64,000 bases of DNA, taken from contig CAWAQJ010000017.1 in the NCBI GenBank assembly GCA_963784175.1, forward strand, positions 1 to 64,000. Direction: 5' to 3'. Of the stretch, positions 1-8,315 are shown piece after piece. The stretch comes from JAIBJN01 sp963784175 (lineage in GTDB: Bacteria; Actinomycetota; Thermoleophilia; Gaiellales; Gaiellaceae). The notes under the pieces were generated by a model. That model saw only the letters and a list, made by a program, of their open reading frames with translations. It ran no database searches and was not told where the DNA came from. Numbering within the stretch: the first letter of the stretch is position 1; every line of letters begins with the position of its first letter. The position numbers were made by a program, and so were the translations under genes.

Positions 1-745
1 AACGCCGTCTCGGCCCGCATCCTGGCCAACGCAGCGGCCGCGATGGCGGGCATGCGTCTGCGGAGCCGCCCCCGGTCGAGGGCGGAAAGCCGCTCGTCGG
101 GCCGACCATGTTCGGCGTCACGACCCCTTGCGTGACGCGGCGCGCGAGCGCCTCGAGGAGCTCGGCTACGAGGTGCTCGTTTTCCATGTGACTGGCACTG
201 GCGGGCAGTCGATGGAGGCGCTCATGCGGAGCGGCTTCATCACCGCCTCCGCTGGATGCACGATGATCGAGCCGGCCGACGACCTCGTCGGCGGCGTCCT
301 CTCCGCCGGCCTGACCGGCTCGAGGCCGCCGGCGAGTCGTGATCCCGCAGGTGGTTTCGCTGCGCGCGCGCGACATGGTCAACTTCGGCCCCGTGGAGAC
401 GGTGCCGGCGGAGTTCCGCGACCGCCTCCTCTACAAACACAACCCGACGGTCACGCTCATGCGGATTACCGCGGCGGTCCGCCGACTGGGACGCCGCATC
501 GGGCGCCAGCTCTCGCCGGCGACCGGCCGGTGACGCTCTTATTCCGCTCCGCGGGCGTCGCTCATCGACGTGGAGGGGCAGGTTTTCTACGATCCCGAGG
601 CCGACCGGGCGCTCTTCGACGCGCTCCGCGAGACGCTCGACCCCGGCGTGGACGTGCGCGAGCTCGACAGCGAGGTCAACGATCCCGCTTCGCGAGGCCA
701 TGGTGGACACCCTCCACGAGCACTACCGGGCGTGGACGGCCGGCG
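1..745 (+). pseudogene. UPF0261 / Tm-1-like ATP-binding protein, frame-disrupted and 5'-truncated
   Basis: Pieces of one UPF0261 protein can be read in the right order but in changing frames. They include GPTMFGVTTP at 99-128, LEELGYEVLVFH at 152-187, VSLRARDMVNFGP at 354-392, FYDPEADRALFDAL at 585-626 and VDTLHEHYRAW at 700-732. The intact paralogue at 5238-6479 aligns with the same order of motifs, so this is the C-terminal two thirds of a second copy. I count about six frame changes in this stretch. It lies directly upstream of a TIM-barrel partner with which Tm-1-like proteins are commonly paired or fused. Genuine decay or contig-end sequencing error are both possible; the density of indels and the clean sequence afterwards favour error. 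Confidence 0.75.
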
Positions 746-747
746 AG

Positions 748-1599
748 GTGGGGCACGAAGCGGGAGGAGGCGCTGGCGCGCCTGAGGGCGCAGGGCAAGA
801 CGGCCGGCCGATCATCGGCGCCGGCGCCGGGACCGGGCTCTCGGCGAAGTGCGCGGAGGCCGGCGGCGCCGATCTCATCATCATCTACAACTCCGGGCGC
901 TATCGCATGGCGGGCCGGGGATCGCTCGCGGGGCTCCTCCCCTACGGCGACGCGAACGCGATCGTCATGGAGATGGCCGGCGAGGTGCTGCCGGTCGTGG
1001 AGTCGACGCCCGTCCTCGCCGGCGTCTGCGGCACCGATCCGTTCCGGCTCATGCCGGTCTTCCTCCGGCAGGTGCAGGAGGCCGGCTTCACGGGCGTCCA
1101 GAACTTCCCCACCGTCGGCCTCATCGACGGGGTGTTCCGCCAGAACCTCGAGGAGACGGGCATGAGCTACTCGCTCGAGGTGGAGATGATTCGCGCCGCG
1201 CGGGAGCTCGGCCTGCTCACCTGCCCCTATGTCTTCACGCCGGAGGATGCCCGGGCGATGGCGGGGGCGGGCGCCGACGTGCTCGTCCCCCACATGGGGC
1301 TGACGACGGGCGGGTCGATCGGCGCCGAGACCGCCAGGACGCTCGACGAGTCGGTCGAGCTCATTCAGGCAATGCACGACGCGGCCGTGGAGGTCGCGCC
1401 GGACGTGCTCGTCCTCTGCCACGGCGGCCCCATCTCCGAGCCGGACGACGCGGCCTACGTGCTGGAGCGCACACAGGGCGTCGTCGGCTTCTTCGGGGCC
1501 TCGAGCATGGAGCGGCTCCCGACCGAAATCGCACTGACGGAGACCGTGAAGCGCTTCAAGGCGATCCCCGTCCGCGGGCGGGAAGGAGAACACGTATGA
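748..1599 (+). CDS. Phosphoenolpyruvate hydrolase-like TIM-barrel protein (N-terminus frame-disturbed)
   Basis: The intact frame carries the family hallmarks: IGAGAGTGLSAK, IYNSGRYRMAGRGSLAG, LLPYGDANAIVMEMA, AGVCGTDPF, GVQNFPTVGLIDG and HGGPISEP. This family sits beside, or fused to, UPF0261 domains; its reaction is not firmly established. The natural N-terminus, reading GTKREEALARLRAQG, lies in another frame at 752-796, so at least two single-base shifts are needed, near 750 and 805. The GTG at 748 is only the first in-frame start after the previous gene and is probably not the native one. The stop overlaps the cupin start (ATGA at 1596-1599), which suggests translational coupling. Confidence 0.7.
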   Translation: MGHEAGGGAGAPEGAGQDGRPIIGAGAGTGLSAKCAEAGGADLIIIYNSGRYRMAGRGSLAGLLPYGDANAIVMEMAGEVLPVVESTPVLAGVCGTDPFRLMPVFLRQVQEAGFTGVQNFPTVGLIDGVFRQNLEETGMSYSLEVEMIRAARELGLLTCPYVFTPEDARAMAGAGADVLVPHMGLTTGGSIGAETARTLDESVELIQAMHDAAVEVAPDVLVLCHGGPISEPDDAAYVLERTQGVVGFFGASSMERLPTEIALTETVKRFKAIPVRGREGEHV

Positions 1600-2000
1600 A
1601 CGGGAGGTTCGTCCACGAGACCGACATCGAGCGCGAGCAGCTCGACTGGGGTGGCCTCGGGTGGATCAGCCGGCCACCGTCCACTGGTGCGCGACAGCTC
1701 ACGGTGCTCGACGTCTCGCTGGAGCCGGGCCACGGCCACGACTTCCACACGCACCCCGTCCAGGAAGAGGTGATCGTCGTCCAGGCGGGTGAGATCGAGC
1801 AGTGGCTCGAGGGTGAGAAGACCGTCCTCGGGCCCGGCGAGGCCGTGTTCATCGGGATGGGCACCGTCCACGCCTCGTTCAACACGGGGCAGGAGACCGC
1901 GCGGCTGACGGTCGCTCTCGGTCCGTGCGCCGGTGAGGGAGGCTACGAGCTCGTGGACGTCTCCGGCGAGGAGCCGTGGAGGTCCTTGCGGTCGTCATGA
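1596..2000 (+). CDS. Single-domain cupin protein
   Basis: This 134-residue protein is one small beta-barrel cupin. Motif 1 reads GHDFHTHPVQEEVIVV, which supplies two His and one Glu metal ligands. Motif 2 includes PGEAVFIGMGTVHASFN, which supplies the last His. Such stand-alone cupins usually bind a divalent metal and act as sugar isomerases, dioxygenases or ligand-binding proteins; the sequence does not decide which. The start is set by the ATGA overlap with the preceding stop and an AAGGAG ribosome site at about 1583. The gene overlaps the next start by another ATGA, so it belongs to the catabolic operon. Confidence 0.85.
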   Translation: MNGRFVHETDIEREQLDWGGLGWISRPPSTGARQLTVLDVSLEPGHGHDFHTHPVQEEVIVVQAGEIEQWLEGEKTVLGPGEAVFIGMGTVHASFNTGQETARLTVALGPCAGEGGYELVDVSGEEPWRSLRSS

Positions 2001-3421
2001 GCGTCGGGACGCCCAGAAGCGAGACGCTCGTGCAAGACCTCCGTGATCTCGTGGGCGACGACGCGGTCATCGCCGACGCGGACGACCTCGAGCGCTACGC
2101 CGCCGATACCTACTGGAAGGCGCTCGCGGCGCAGGCGAGCGGGACCCCGCTCGGCCTCCCGGACGTCGCCGTCCTGCCGGCCGACGAGGCCGGCGTCGCT
2201 GCAGTGCTTCGCTTCGCCAACGAGCGAGGTCTCCCCGTCGTCCCCCGCGGAGGCGGCTCGGGAAGCCAGGGAGGCGCAGTTCCGGTCGGGGGCGGCATCC
2301 TCCTCGACCTCACGCGCCTCGACCGCATCGTCGAGGTGGACGAGGAATCGCTGACCGTGACAGCCGAGGCGGGAGTCAACGGCGAGGTGCTCGAGCGGGC
2401 GTTGAACGAGCGAGGGCTCATGCTCCCGCACTATCCGGCTTCGGTCGATCTGGCAACGGTCGGCGGCTACGTCGCCGCCCGCGGCTCCGGGGTGCTCTCG
2501 ACGCGCTACGGCAAGATCGAGGATCTCGTCCTCTCCCTCCGCGTCGCCCTCGCGGACGGGACCGTGATCGAGACTGTCGGCGTCCCCAGGCACGCGGTCG
2601 GGCCCGAGCTGACGCAGCTCTTCGTCGGCTCCGAGGGCACGCTCGGCGTCGTCACCCGCGCGAGCCTCCAGCTCGCGCCCCTCCCGGCGGCGCGCCGCTT
2701 CGAGGCGGTCTCGTTCGCATCGGTGCCCGAGGGGATCGCCACGGTGCGCTCCATCATCGCCCGCGGCCTGCGGCCCTCCGTCGTGCGCATGTACGACGAG
2801 GTGGCCACCCGCACGTCGCTCGGGCCCGTCGTCGAACAGGAGCTGGAGGGGGTCTGCACGGTCTTCTGCTTCGAGGGCGAGCCCGCCGTTGCCGACGCGG
2901 AGGCGGAAACGCTGCTCGCGCTCGCCCGCGAGCGCGGCGCCGTCGTCCTCGACGGCAAGCTCGGCGAGACCTGGTGGAAGCGCCGCTACGAGTTCTACAA
3001 GCCGCCACACCATCCGCAGCTGCCCGCCATCTGGGGGACGATCGAGGCGGTCGCTCCCTATGCCCGCATCTACGACGTCTACCGGGCGGTCAAGGAGGCG
3101 GTCGAGGCGCCGTACGCCGAGCACGGGCTGGCGCTCAAAGTCCACTTCAGCCACTGGTACCCGTGGGGGACGATGATGTACGGCCGCTTCATCGTCCCGG
3201 ACGGCGGGCCCGAGGCAATCGACCTCCACGACCGCATCTGGGCGGACGCCGTCCAGGCCATGCTCGGCGCCGGCGGCGTCATGAACGACCACCACGGCGT
3301 CGGGCTCAAGCTCGCGCCGTACATGCGAGCCCAGCACGGGCCCGCTCTCGACGTCCTGCGCCGGATCAAGGAGGTGCTCGACCCGAACCGGATCATGAAC
3401 CCGGGCAAGCTCGATCTGTGA
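1997..3421 (+). CDS. FAD-binding oxidoreductase (GlcD / alkyl-DHAP synthase-like)
   Basis: This 474-residue protein has a vanillyl-alcohol-oxidase-type FAD domain. The FAD-binding core reads VVPRGGGSGSQGG near residues 85-97, followed by SVDLATVGG, GSGVLSTRYGKIEDLV and GSEGTLGVVTRAS. The C-terminal half carries a NDHHGVG segment resembling the HHHG motif of alkyl-dihydroxyacetone-phosphate synthases, and ends with DPNRIMNPGK as in D-lactate and glycolate oxidases. It probably oxidises a 2-hydroxy acid or polyol intermediate of the cluster; the substrate is unknown. The ATG at 1997 overlaps the cupin stop; an in-frame GTG at 1976 is less likely. Confidence 0.85.
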   Translation: MSVGTPRSETLVQDLRDLVGDDAVIADADDLERYAADTYWKALAAQASGTPLGLPDVAVLPADEAGVAAVLRFANERGLPVVPRGGGSGSQGGAVPVGGGILLDLTRLDRIVEVDEESLTVTAEAGVNGEVLERALNERGLMLPHYPASVDLATVGGYVAARGSGVLSTRYGKIEDLVLSLRVALADGTVIETVGVPRHAVGPELTQLFVGSEGTLGVVTRASLQLAPLPAARRFEAVSFASVPEGIATVRSIIARGLRPSVVRMYDEVATRTSLGPVVEQELEGVCTVFCFEGEPAVADAEAETLLALARERGAVVLDGKLGETWWKRRYEFYKPPHHPQLPAIWGTIEAVAPYARIYDVYRAVKEAVEAPYAEHGLALKVHFSHWYPWGTMMYGRFIVPDGGPEAIDLHDRIWADAVQAMLGAGGVMNDHHGVGLKLAPYMRAQHGPALDVLRRIKEVLDPNRIMNPGKLDL

Positions 3422-3455
3422 TCTGTAAGGCAGTCGGCAACGCGAGGAGGACCGA

Positions 3456-4364
3456 ATGGCACTGAAGGTGGCGATGCACAACTGGATGCGGCCCGAGCCG
3501 ATCGAGACGACGATCCGGCGGCTGGCCCGCTTCGGCTACGACGGAATCGAGATCTCCGGCGAGCCGGCGCTCTATGACGCGAAGCAGGTGCGCTCGCTGC
3601 TCGACGAGCACGGCCTCGAATGCTGGGGCTCCGTGACGCTCATGGTCGGCGGACGCGACCTCCTGCACGAGGACAAGTACGTGCGCATCGGCAGCGTCCA
3701 GTACGTGAAGGACACGATCGACCTGATCAAGGCACTCGGCGGCTCGATCCTGACCGTCGTGCCGTCGACCGTGGGCAAGGTCACGCCCATGTCCACTCCC
3801 GAGGAGGAGTGGAAGTGGGCGGTCGAGAGCCTGAAGGAGTGCCAGGCGCACGCCGAGAGCAATGGAGTCCGGCTCGCGCTCGAGCCGCTGAACCGCTTCG
3901 AGACCTACTTCCTGAACCGTTGCGACCAGGCGCTCGCGCTGGCGGAGGACGTCGGCGGCGACTGCGGCGTCTGCCTCGACATCTTCCACATGAACATCGA
4001 GGAGGCCGACTGGCCCTCCGCCATCAGGGCCGCCGGCGACAAGCTCGTCGACTTCCACGTGGCCGACAACAACCGCATGCCCCCCGCCCAGGGCGCGATC
4101 GACTGGGAGCTGGTTCTGCGCACGCTCGGCGAGGTCGGCTACGAGGGCTATGTCACCGTCGAGTTCGTGGCCACGGTCGATCGCAGCCGGATCTCCGAGC
4201 GCACCGAGATCGGAGACGCGTCCGAGGCCGACGCGAGCGTGGGCCTCGAGCAGTTCCTGCGCGACCACGGCACGGGCGCCGTTCCCGAGGAGCTGTACGA
4301 CCGGTACGTGCAGGAGTCGATCGACTGCCTGCGTCAGGCCACGACCGCGGCGGCACCCGCGTAG
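3456..4364 (+). CDS. Sugar phosphate isomerase/epimerase (xylose isomerase-like TIM barrel)
   Basis: This 302-residue AP-endonuclease-2-superfamily barrel opens with MALKVAMHNWMRPEPIE. Metal-ligand-type segments are visible at the strand ends: LALEPLNRFETYF (Glu), CGVCLDIFHMNIEE (Asp and His), DFHVADNNR (His) and YVTVEFVA (Glu). Enzymes of this type epimerise or isomerise keto-sugars using a divalent metal. A GAGGAGG ribosome site lies just upstream at about 3443-3449. The gene is followed closely by the creatininase-like gene. It is one of two epimerases in the operon, which suggests successive isomerisation steps. Confidence 0.85.
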   Translation: MALKVAMHNWMRPEPIETTIRRLARFGYDGIEISGEPALYDAKQVRSLLDEHGLECWGSVTLMVGGRDLLHEDKYVRIGSVQYVKDTIDLIKALGGSILTVVPSTVGKVTPMSTPEEEWKWAVESLKECQAHAESNGVRLALEPLNRFETYFLNRCDQALALAEDVGGDCGVCLDIFHMNIEEADWPSAIRAAGDKLVDFHVADNNRMPPAQGAIDWELVLRTLGEVGYEGYVTVEFVATVDRSRISERTEIGDASEADASVGLEQFLRDHGTGAVPEELYDRYVQESIDCLRQATTAAAPA

Positions 4365-4372
4365 GAGGTCCG

Positions 4373-5227
4373 ATGGAGCTGCCTTCTTACAACATCGCCG
4401 ATCTCGCCCCGCCGGACATTCAGGCCTACCTGGCCGAGAAGGACATCGTGATGATCCCCATCGCGAGCCTGGAGCAGCACGGCCCCCATCTGCCGCTTGC
4501 GACGGACACGATCCAGGCCGACGAGATCACGCAGCGCGCGGCCGAGCGGGCGGAAGTCCTGTACACGCCGTGTGTCTGGTTCGGCTACTCGCCGCAGCAC
4601 ATGTACGGGCCGGGCGAGGGGACCGGGACGATCACAATCCGCTCGCAGATCCTGCTCGACGTCTACCACGACGTGGCGCGCTCGCTCATCCACCACGGGT
4701 TCAACCGGCTCGTGTTCGTCAACAACCACGGCTCGAACACGAAGATCATCGACCCGCTGCTGCGGCGGATCCGGTACGAGACCGGCGCCTTCGTCACGTT
4801 CTCGAAGCTCTACGCCGAGCGGTATCTCGGCCTCATCGACCCGGTGATGGAGAACCCGCCCGAGGAGACGCCGGGTTGGCACTCCAGCGAGCTCGAGACC
4901 GCCCAGGTGATGGCCCACGACGAGCGGCTGGTGCGGATGGACCGGGCCGTGAACCAGAAGGTCAAGCGCCCCGACTGGTTCCCTGACGGATTCGTCAAGC
5001 TGGACGGGGCGCCGGAGGTCGAGTTCCAGGGGTACCAGTACTTCCTCTTCCCCACGGACCACAGCGACTTCACGCCGAGCGGCGTGATCGGCAACCCTTT
5101 CAGGGCGACCGCCGAGAAGGGCGAGCAGACGTACGAGCTGTACGCCGCCCACCTCGCCGCGGCGCTGGAGGAGTTCCAGAAGGTGCCGGTCGAGGTGCAC
5201 ACGCGGGAGTGGCGCGACCGGGCATGA
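4373..5227 (+). CDS. Creatininase-family amidohydrolase
   Basis: This 284-residue protein has creatininase-fold metal-binding motifs: SLEQHGPHLPL near residues 28-38 (Glu and His ligands), DTIQADEI (Asp), RLVFVNNHGSN (His) and GWHSSELETAQV (Glu). Family members open or close small amide rings, for example creatinine, mycofactocin precursor or formamidopyrimidine intermediates. The start ATG follows an AGGAGG site at 4363-4368. Its place among sugar epimerases and dehydrogenases suggests hydrolysis or lactone handling in the same pathway, not creatinine breakdown, but that is inference. Confidence 0.85.
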   Translation: MELPSYNIADLAPPDIQAYLAEKDIVMIPIASLEQHGPHLPLATDTIQADEITQRAAERAEVLYTPCVWFGYSPQHMYGPGEGTGTITIRSQILLDVYHDVARSLIHHGFNRLVFVNNHGSNTKIIDPLLRRIRYETGAFVTFSKLYAERYLGLIDPVMENPPEETPGWHSSELETAQVMAHDERLVRMDRAVNQKVKRPDWFPDGFVKLDGAPEVEFQGYQYFLFPTDHSDFTPSGVIGNPFRATAEKGEQTYELYAAHLAAALEEFQKVPVEVHTREWRDRA

Positions 5228-5237
5228 CGGGGGGCCT

Positions 5238-6479
5238 GTGAAGGACGAGCCACAAATCGCGCTGATCGGCACGCTCGACACGAAGGGCGATGAGATCGCC
5301 TACGTGCGCGAGCGACTGGTGGGCCTCGGGGTCCGGCCGGTCGTGATCGACTCGGGGATCCTGGGTGAGCCGGGTACGAGCGCCGACATCACCCGGGAGG
5401 AGGTGGCCAGGGAGGGGGGCTACGAGCTGGAGCGCATCCGGTCGGCGGGGAGCCGAGGCTCGGCAGTCGAGCTGATGCAAGAGGGAGTGCGCGCTGTCTG
5501 CCTTCGCCTCTGGCTCGAGGGCCGGCTGGACGGGGTGCTCTGCCTGGGCGGAGCGGAGGGAGCCCTCCTGGGAGCGGCCGCGATGCACGCGCTTCCCGTC
5601 GGCGTCCCGAAGCTGATCGTGACGCCGAGCGCCTCGGGCCGCCGCGCGTTCGGCCCCTTCGTGGGCGAGAGCGACGTGCTCGTCATGCACTCGGTCGTCG
5701 ACATCCTCGGCCTCAACCCGATCGCGCGCGCCGTGTTCGACAACGCGGCGGCCGCCGTCGCGGGCATGGCTCGTGACGCCGGGCACCCGCTCCAGGATCT
5801 GGGTGGACGGAGCGTGGGCATCACAATGCTCGGGCACACCACGCCCGCGGTGATGCGTATCCGCAGGGCGCTCGAGCAGGCCGGCCACGAGCCGGTCATC
5901 TTCCACGCGAACGGTGTCGGCGGGCCCGCGATGGAGAAGCTCGTCGAAGCGGGCGCGCTCGCCGGCGTGATCGACTACACGCTCTCCGAGGTCGCAAACT
6001 CCCTCCTGGACGGGCTCCATTCGACAGGGCCGAATCGCCTCCGGGCCGCGGGCGAGAGGGGCCTGCCGCAGGTGGTCGTCCCCGGCTGCGTCGACTTCTT
6101 CAACCAGGGCGCCCCCGACACCCTTCCCGCCGAATACCGGACGCGCCAGAGCTACTACCACAATCCAGTCGCCACTCTCGTCCGGCTCGAGCCGGGGGAG
6201 ATGGCCGAGCTGGGCCGCATCGTTGCCGAACGGCTCAACGGGGCGCAAGGCCCGGTGCACGTCCTCGCCCCGACCCGCGGCTTCTCGCTGGCCGACGTCG
6301 AGGGAGGCGACCTCTGGTTCCCGGAGGCCGATGCCGCGTTCCTGGACGCTCTCGGAACCACGCTTCGGCCCGACATCCAGCTGGAGCTCGCCGACACGCA
6401 CGTGAACGACCCGGCGTTCGCAGACCTCGTCGCCGAGCGGTACCTCGCCCTGGCCTCCACGCCGACGTCCGCGACCTGA
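5238..6479 (+). CDS. UPF0261 / Tm-1-like ATP-binding domain protein (intact copy)
   Basis: The 413-residue protein begins IALIGTLDTKGDE, the family signature. It also has LGGAEGALLGAAAM, the nucleotide-site-like VTPSASGRRAFGPFVG, VGITMLGHTTPAVMR, FHANGVGGPAMEKLVEAG and PGCVDFFNQG. Tm-1-like proteins are related to a plant virus-resistance inhibitor, but the bacterial role is unknown. They accompany PEP-hydrolase-like barrels, as at the left edge of this window. The GTG start at 5238 follows the creatininase stop by 10 bp. It is the intact paralogue of the broken copy at 1-745 and is the better template for judging that copy. Confidence 0.85.
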   Translation: MKDEPQIALIGTLDTKGDEIAYVRERLVGLGVRPVVIDSGILGEPGTSADITREEVAREGGYELERIRSAGSRGSAVELMQEGVRAVCLRLWLEGRLDGVLCLGGAEGALLGAAAMHALPVGVPKLIVTPSASGRRAFGPFVGESDVLVMHSVVDILGLNPIARAVFDNAAAAVAGMARDAGHPLQDLGGRSVGITMLGHTTPAVMRIRRALEQAGHEPVIFHANGVGGPAMEKLVEAGALAGVIDYTLSEVANSLLDGLHSTGPNRLRAAGERGLPQVVVPGCVDFFNQGAPDTLPAEYRTRQSYYHNPVATLVRLEPGEMAELGRIVAERLNGAQGPVHVLAPTRGFSLADVEGGDLWFPEADAAFLDALGTTLRPDIQLELADTHVNDPAFADLVAERYLALASTPTSAT

Positions 6480-6493
6480 TGAGGAACGGTGTA

Positions 6494-7303
6494 ATGCCGG
6501 CCGACATTCGCAGAGCCAGCATTCTCGAGCGGATCCAGCGCGACGGAGGCGCGTCGGTCGCCGAGCTCGCGCGCGACTACGGCGTCGCGCCCATCACGGT
6601 TCACCGGGACCTCGAGCGACTCGCGCGAGACGGGCTCATCGAGCGCGTGCATGGAGGCGCGCGCCCGCCCGGCAGCGGTCCCAGGGAGCTCCGTGTGCCG
6701 ACCGACTGGACGAAGCGGCTCAAGCAGGCCTTGTCCGCGAAGCAGGCGATCGCGGCGCGCGCCGCGGATTTCGTCGAGGACGGCTCGACGATCTTCGTCG
6801 ACTCGTCCACGACCTGCCTCGTGCTCGCCCGCCATCTGGAGCGTCATCCGCCGCGCGCGCTCACCCTCGTCACGAACTCCCCGGCGATCGCCGTCGAGCT
6901 TCACGCCCAGTCCATCCACGTCGTCGTCACTCCCGGCGAGGTCGACCAGACGCTCCGCATGATCGGCGGCCGGTGGGCGGCAGAGTTCCTCGCAGGGCTC
7001 AACATGGAGACCGCCTTCGTCTCGGCCGGTGGCGTCACGCTCGAGAACGGGCTGACGACCACGCGGCGGGCTCTCGCCGACACCCTCAACGCCGCATCGG
7101 ATTCCTCGACGAAGACGATCGGCCTCATCGACTCGTCCAAGTTCGGGCTCTCCGCACTGCTCGCGATCGCGCGTCCGGAGGAGCTCGACGCCCTGGTGGT
7201 CGACGATGGTCTCCCTCGCGAGACGATCGACGCGTTCGAGGCGGCCGGCGTCAACCTCATCGTGGCCGACGGCCAAGCGACCGCTGCTTCCACTACCGCC
7301 TAA
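6494..7303 (+). CDS. DeoR/GlpR-family transcriptional repressor
   Basis: The N-terminal 55 residues form a DeoR helix-turn-helix: RRASILERIQRDGGASVAEL, then YGVAPITVHRDLERL and IERVHGGA. The C-terminal sugar-phosphate sensor domain contains FVDSSTTCLVLARHL, VTNSPAIAVEL and a GLTTTRRALADTL segment. DeoR proteins repress sugar catabolic operons until a phosphorylated intermediate binds, so this is the likely local regulator. I chose ATG 6494 because GAGGA at 6481-6485 sits 8 bp before it. The in-frame ATG at 6479, overlapping the previous stop, has no ribosome site. It lies inside the operon it probably controls. Confidence 0.88.
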   Translation: MPADIRRASILERIQRDGGASVAELARDYGVAPITVHRDLERLARDGLIERVHGGARPPGSGPRELRVPTDWTKRLKQALSAKQAIAARAADFVEDGSTIFVDSSTTCLVLARHLERHPPRALTLVTNSPAIAVELHAQSIHVVVTPGEVDQTLRMIGGRWAAEFLAGLNMETAFVSAGGVTLENGLTTTRRALADTLNAASDSSTKTIGLIDSSKFGLSALLAIARPEELDALVVDDGLPRETIDAFEAAGVNLIVADGQATAASTTA

Positions 7304-7314
7304 GGAGGACCAGA

Positions 7315-8313
7315 ATGGCACGTCCCGTCACGCTCTTCACCGGCCAGTGGGCCGATCTACCGCTGGAGGAGCTCGCCGGCAAGGCCTCCGCCTGGGGCTT
7401 CGACGGACTCGAGCTCGCCTGCTGGGGCGATCACTTCGACGTCGACGAGGCTCTTGCCGATCCTGGTTACGCGGACGGCCGCCGCGAGATCCTGGACCGC
7501 CACGGCCTCCAGTGCGTTGCGATCTCGACGCATCTCGTCGGCCAGGCCGTCTGTGACCCCGTCGACGAGCGCCATCGGGCGATCCTGCCCCCGGACGTCT
7601 GGGGTGACGGCGATCCCGAGGGCGTCCGCAGCCGGGCGGCCGACAAGGTGAAGGACACGGCGCGAGCGGCCGCGAGGTTCGGCGTCACCCAGGTGAACGG
7701 CTTCACCGGCTCGAGCATCTGGCATCTCCTTTATTCGTTCCCGCCGAACGACTTCGAGCGGGTCGAGGCGGGCTACCGGGACTTCGCGGAGCGCTGGGGC
7801 CCGATCCTGGATGTCTTCGAAGCGGAGGGCGTTCGCTACGGCCTCGAGGTGCACCCCACCGAGATCGCCTACGACTTCGTGACCACGCGGAAGGCGCTCG
7901 AGGCGATCGACCGGCGGGAAAGCTTCGGCATCAACTTCGACCCGAGTCACTTCGCCCACCAGTCCCTCGACTCGGCGGCATTCGTGCAGGAGTTCGCCGA
8001 CCGCATCTACCACGTCCACGTCAAGGACTCGAAGAAGACTCTCGACGGGCGCAGCTCGATCCTCGGCGGGCACCTCAACTTCGGCGAGGTCGGACGCGGC
8101 TGGGACTTCGTCTCGCCGGGCCACGGGGACGTCGACTTCGAGTCGGTCTTCCGCGCCCTCAACCGGATCGGGTACGAGGGGCCGCTCTCGATCGAGTGGG
8201 AGGATGCCGGCATGGATCGCGAATGGGGCGCCCAGGACGCGCTGGCGTTCGTCCGCAGGAGCGACTTCACCCCGTCCACGCTTGCGTTCGACGCAGCCTA
8301 CGAGAGGAGCTGA
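7315..8313 (+). CDS. Sugar phosphate isomerase/epimerase (second copy)
   Basis: This 332-residue xylose-isomerase-like barrel carries the metal-site segments YGLEVHPTEIAYD (Glu), FGINFDPSHFAHQ (Asp and His), IYHVHVKDSK (His) and LSIEWEDAGMDREWG (Glu). It is not closely similar to the epimerase at 3456 beyond the fold. An AAGGAGG site at 7302-7308 precedes the ATG. It directly precedes a Gfo/Idh/MocA dehydrogenase by 2 bp. That pairing is typical of inositol, keto-sugar and 3-ketoglycoside metabolism, where oxidation and epimerisation alternate. Confidence 0.87.
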   Translation: MARPVTLFTGQWADLPLEELAGKASAWGFDGLELACWGDHFDVDEALADPGYADGRREILDRHGLQCVAISTHLVGQAVCDPVDERHRAILPPDVWGDGDPEGVRSRAADKVKDTARAAARFGVTQVNGFTGSSIWHLLYSFPPNDFERVEAGYRDFAERWGPILDVFEAEGVRYGLEVHPTEIAYDFVTTRKALEAIDRRESFGINFDPSHFAHQSLDSAAFVQEFADRIYHVHVKDSKKTLDGRSSILGGHLNFGEVGRGWDFVSPGHGDVDFESVFRALNRIGYEGPLSIEWEDAGMDREWGAQDALAFVRRSDFTPSTLAFDAAYERS

Positions 8314-8315
8314 GG

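Noticed and set aside
700..1599. A continuous frame joining the end of the Tm-1-like gene to the PEP-hydrolase-like barrel, suggesting a natural fusion.
   Set aside because: The native N-terminus of the barrel (GTKREEALARLRAQG) lies in another frame between them, so the fusion is produced by frame errors.
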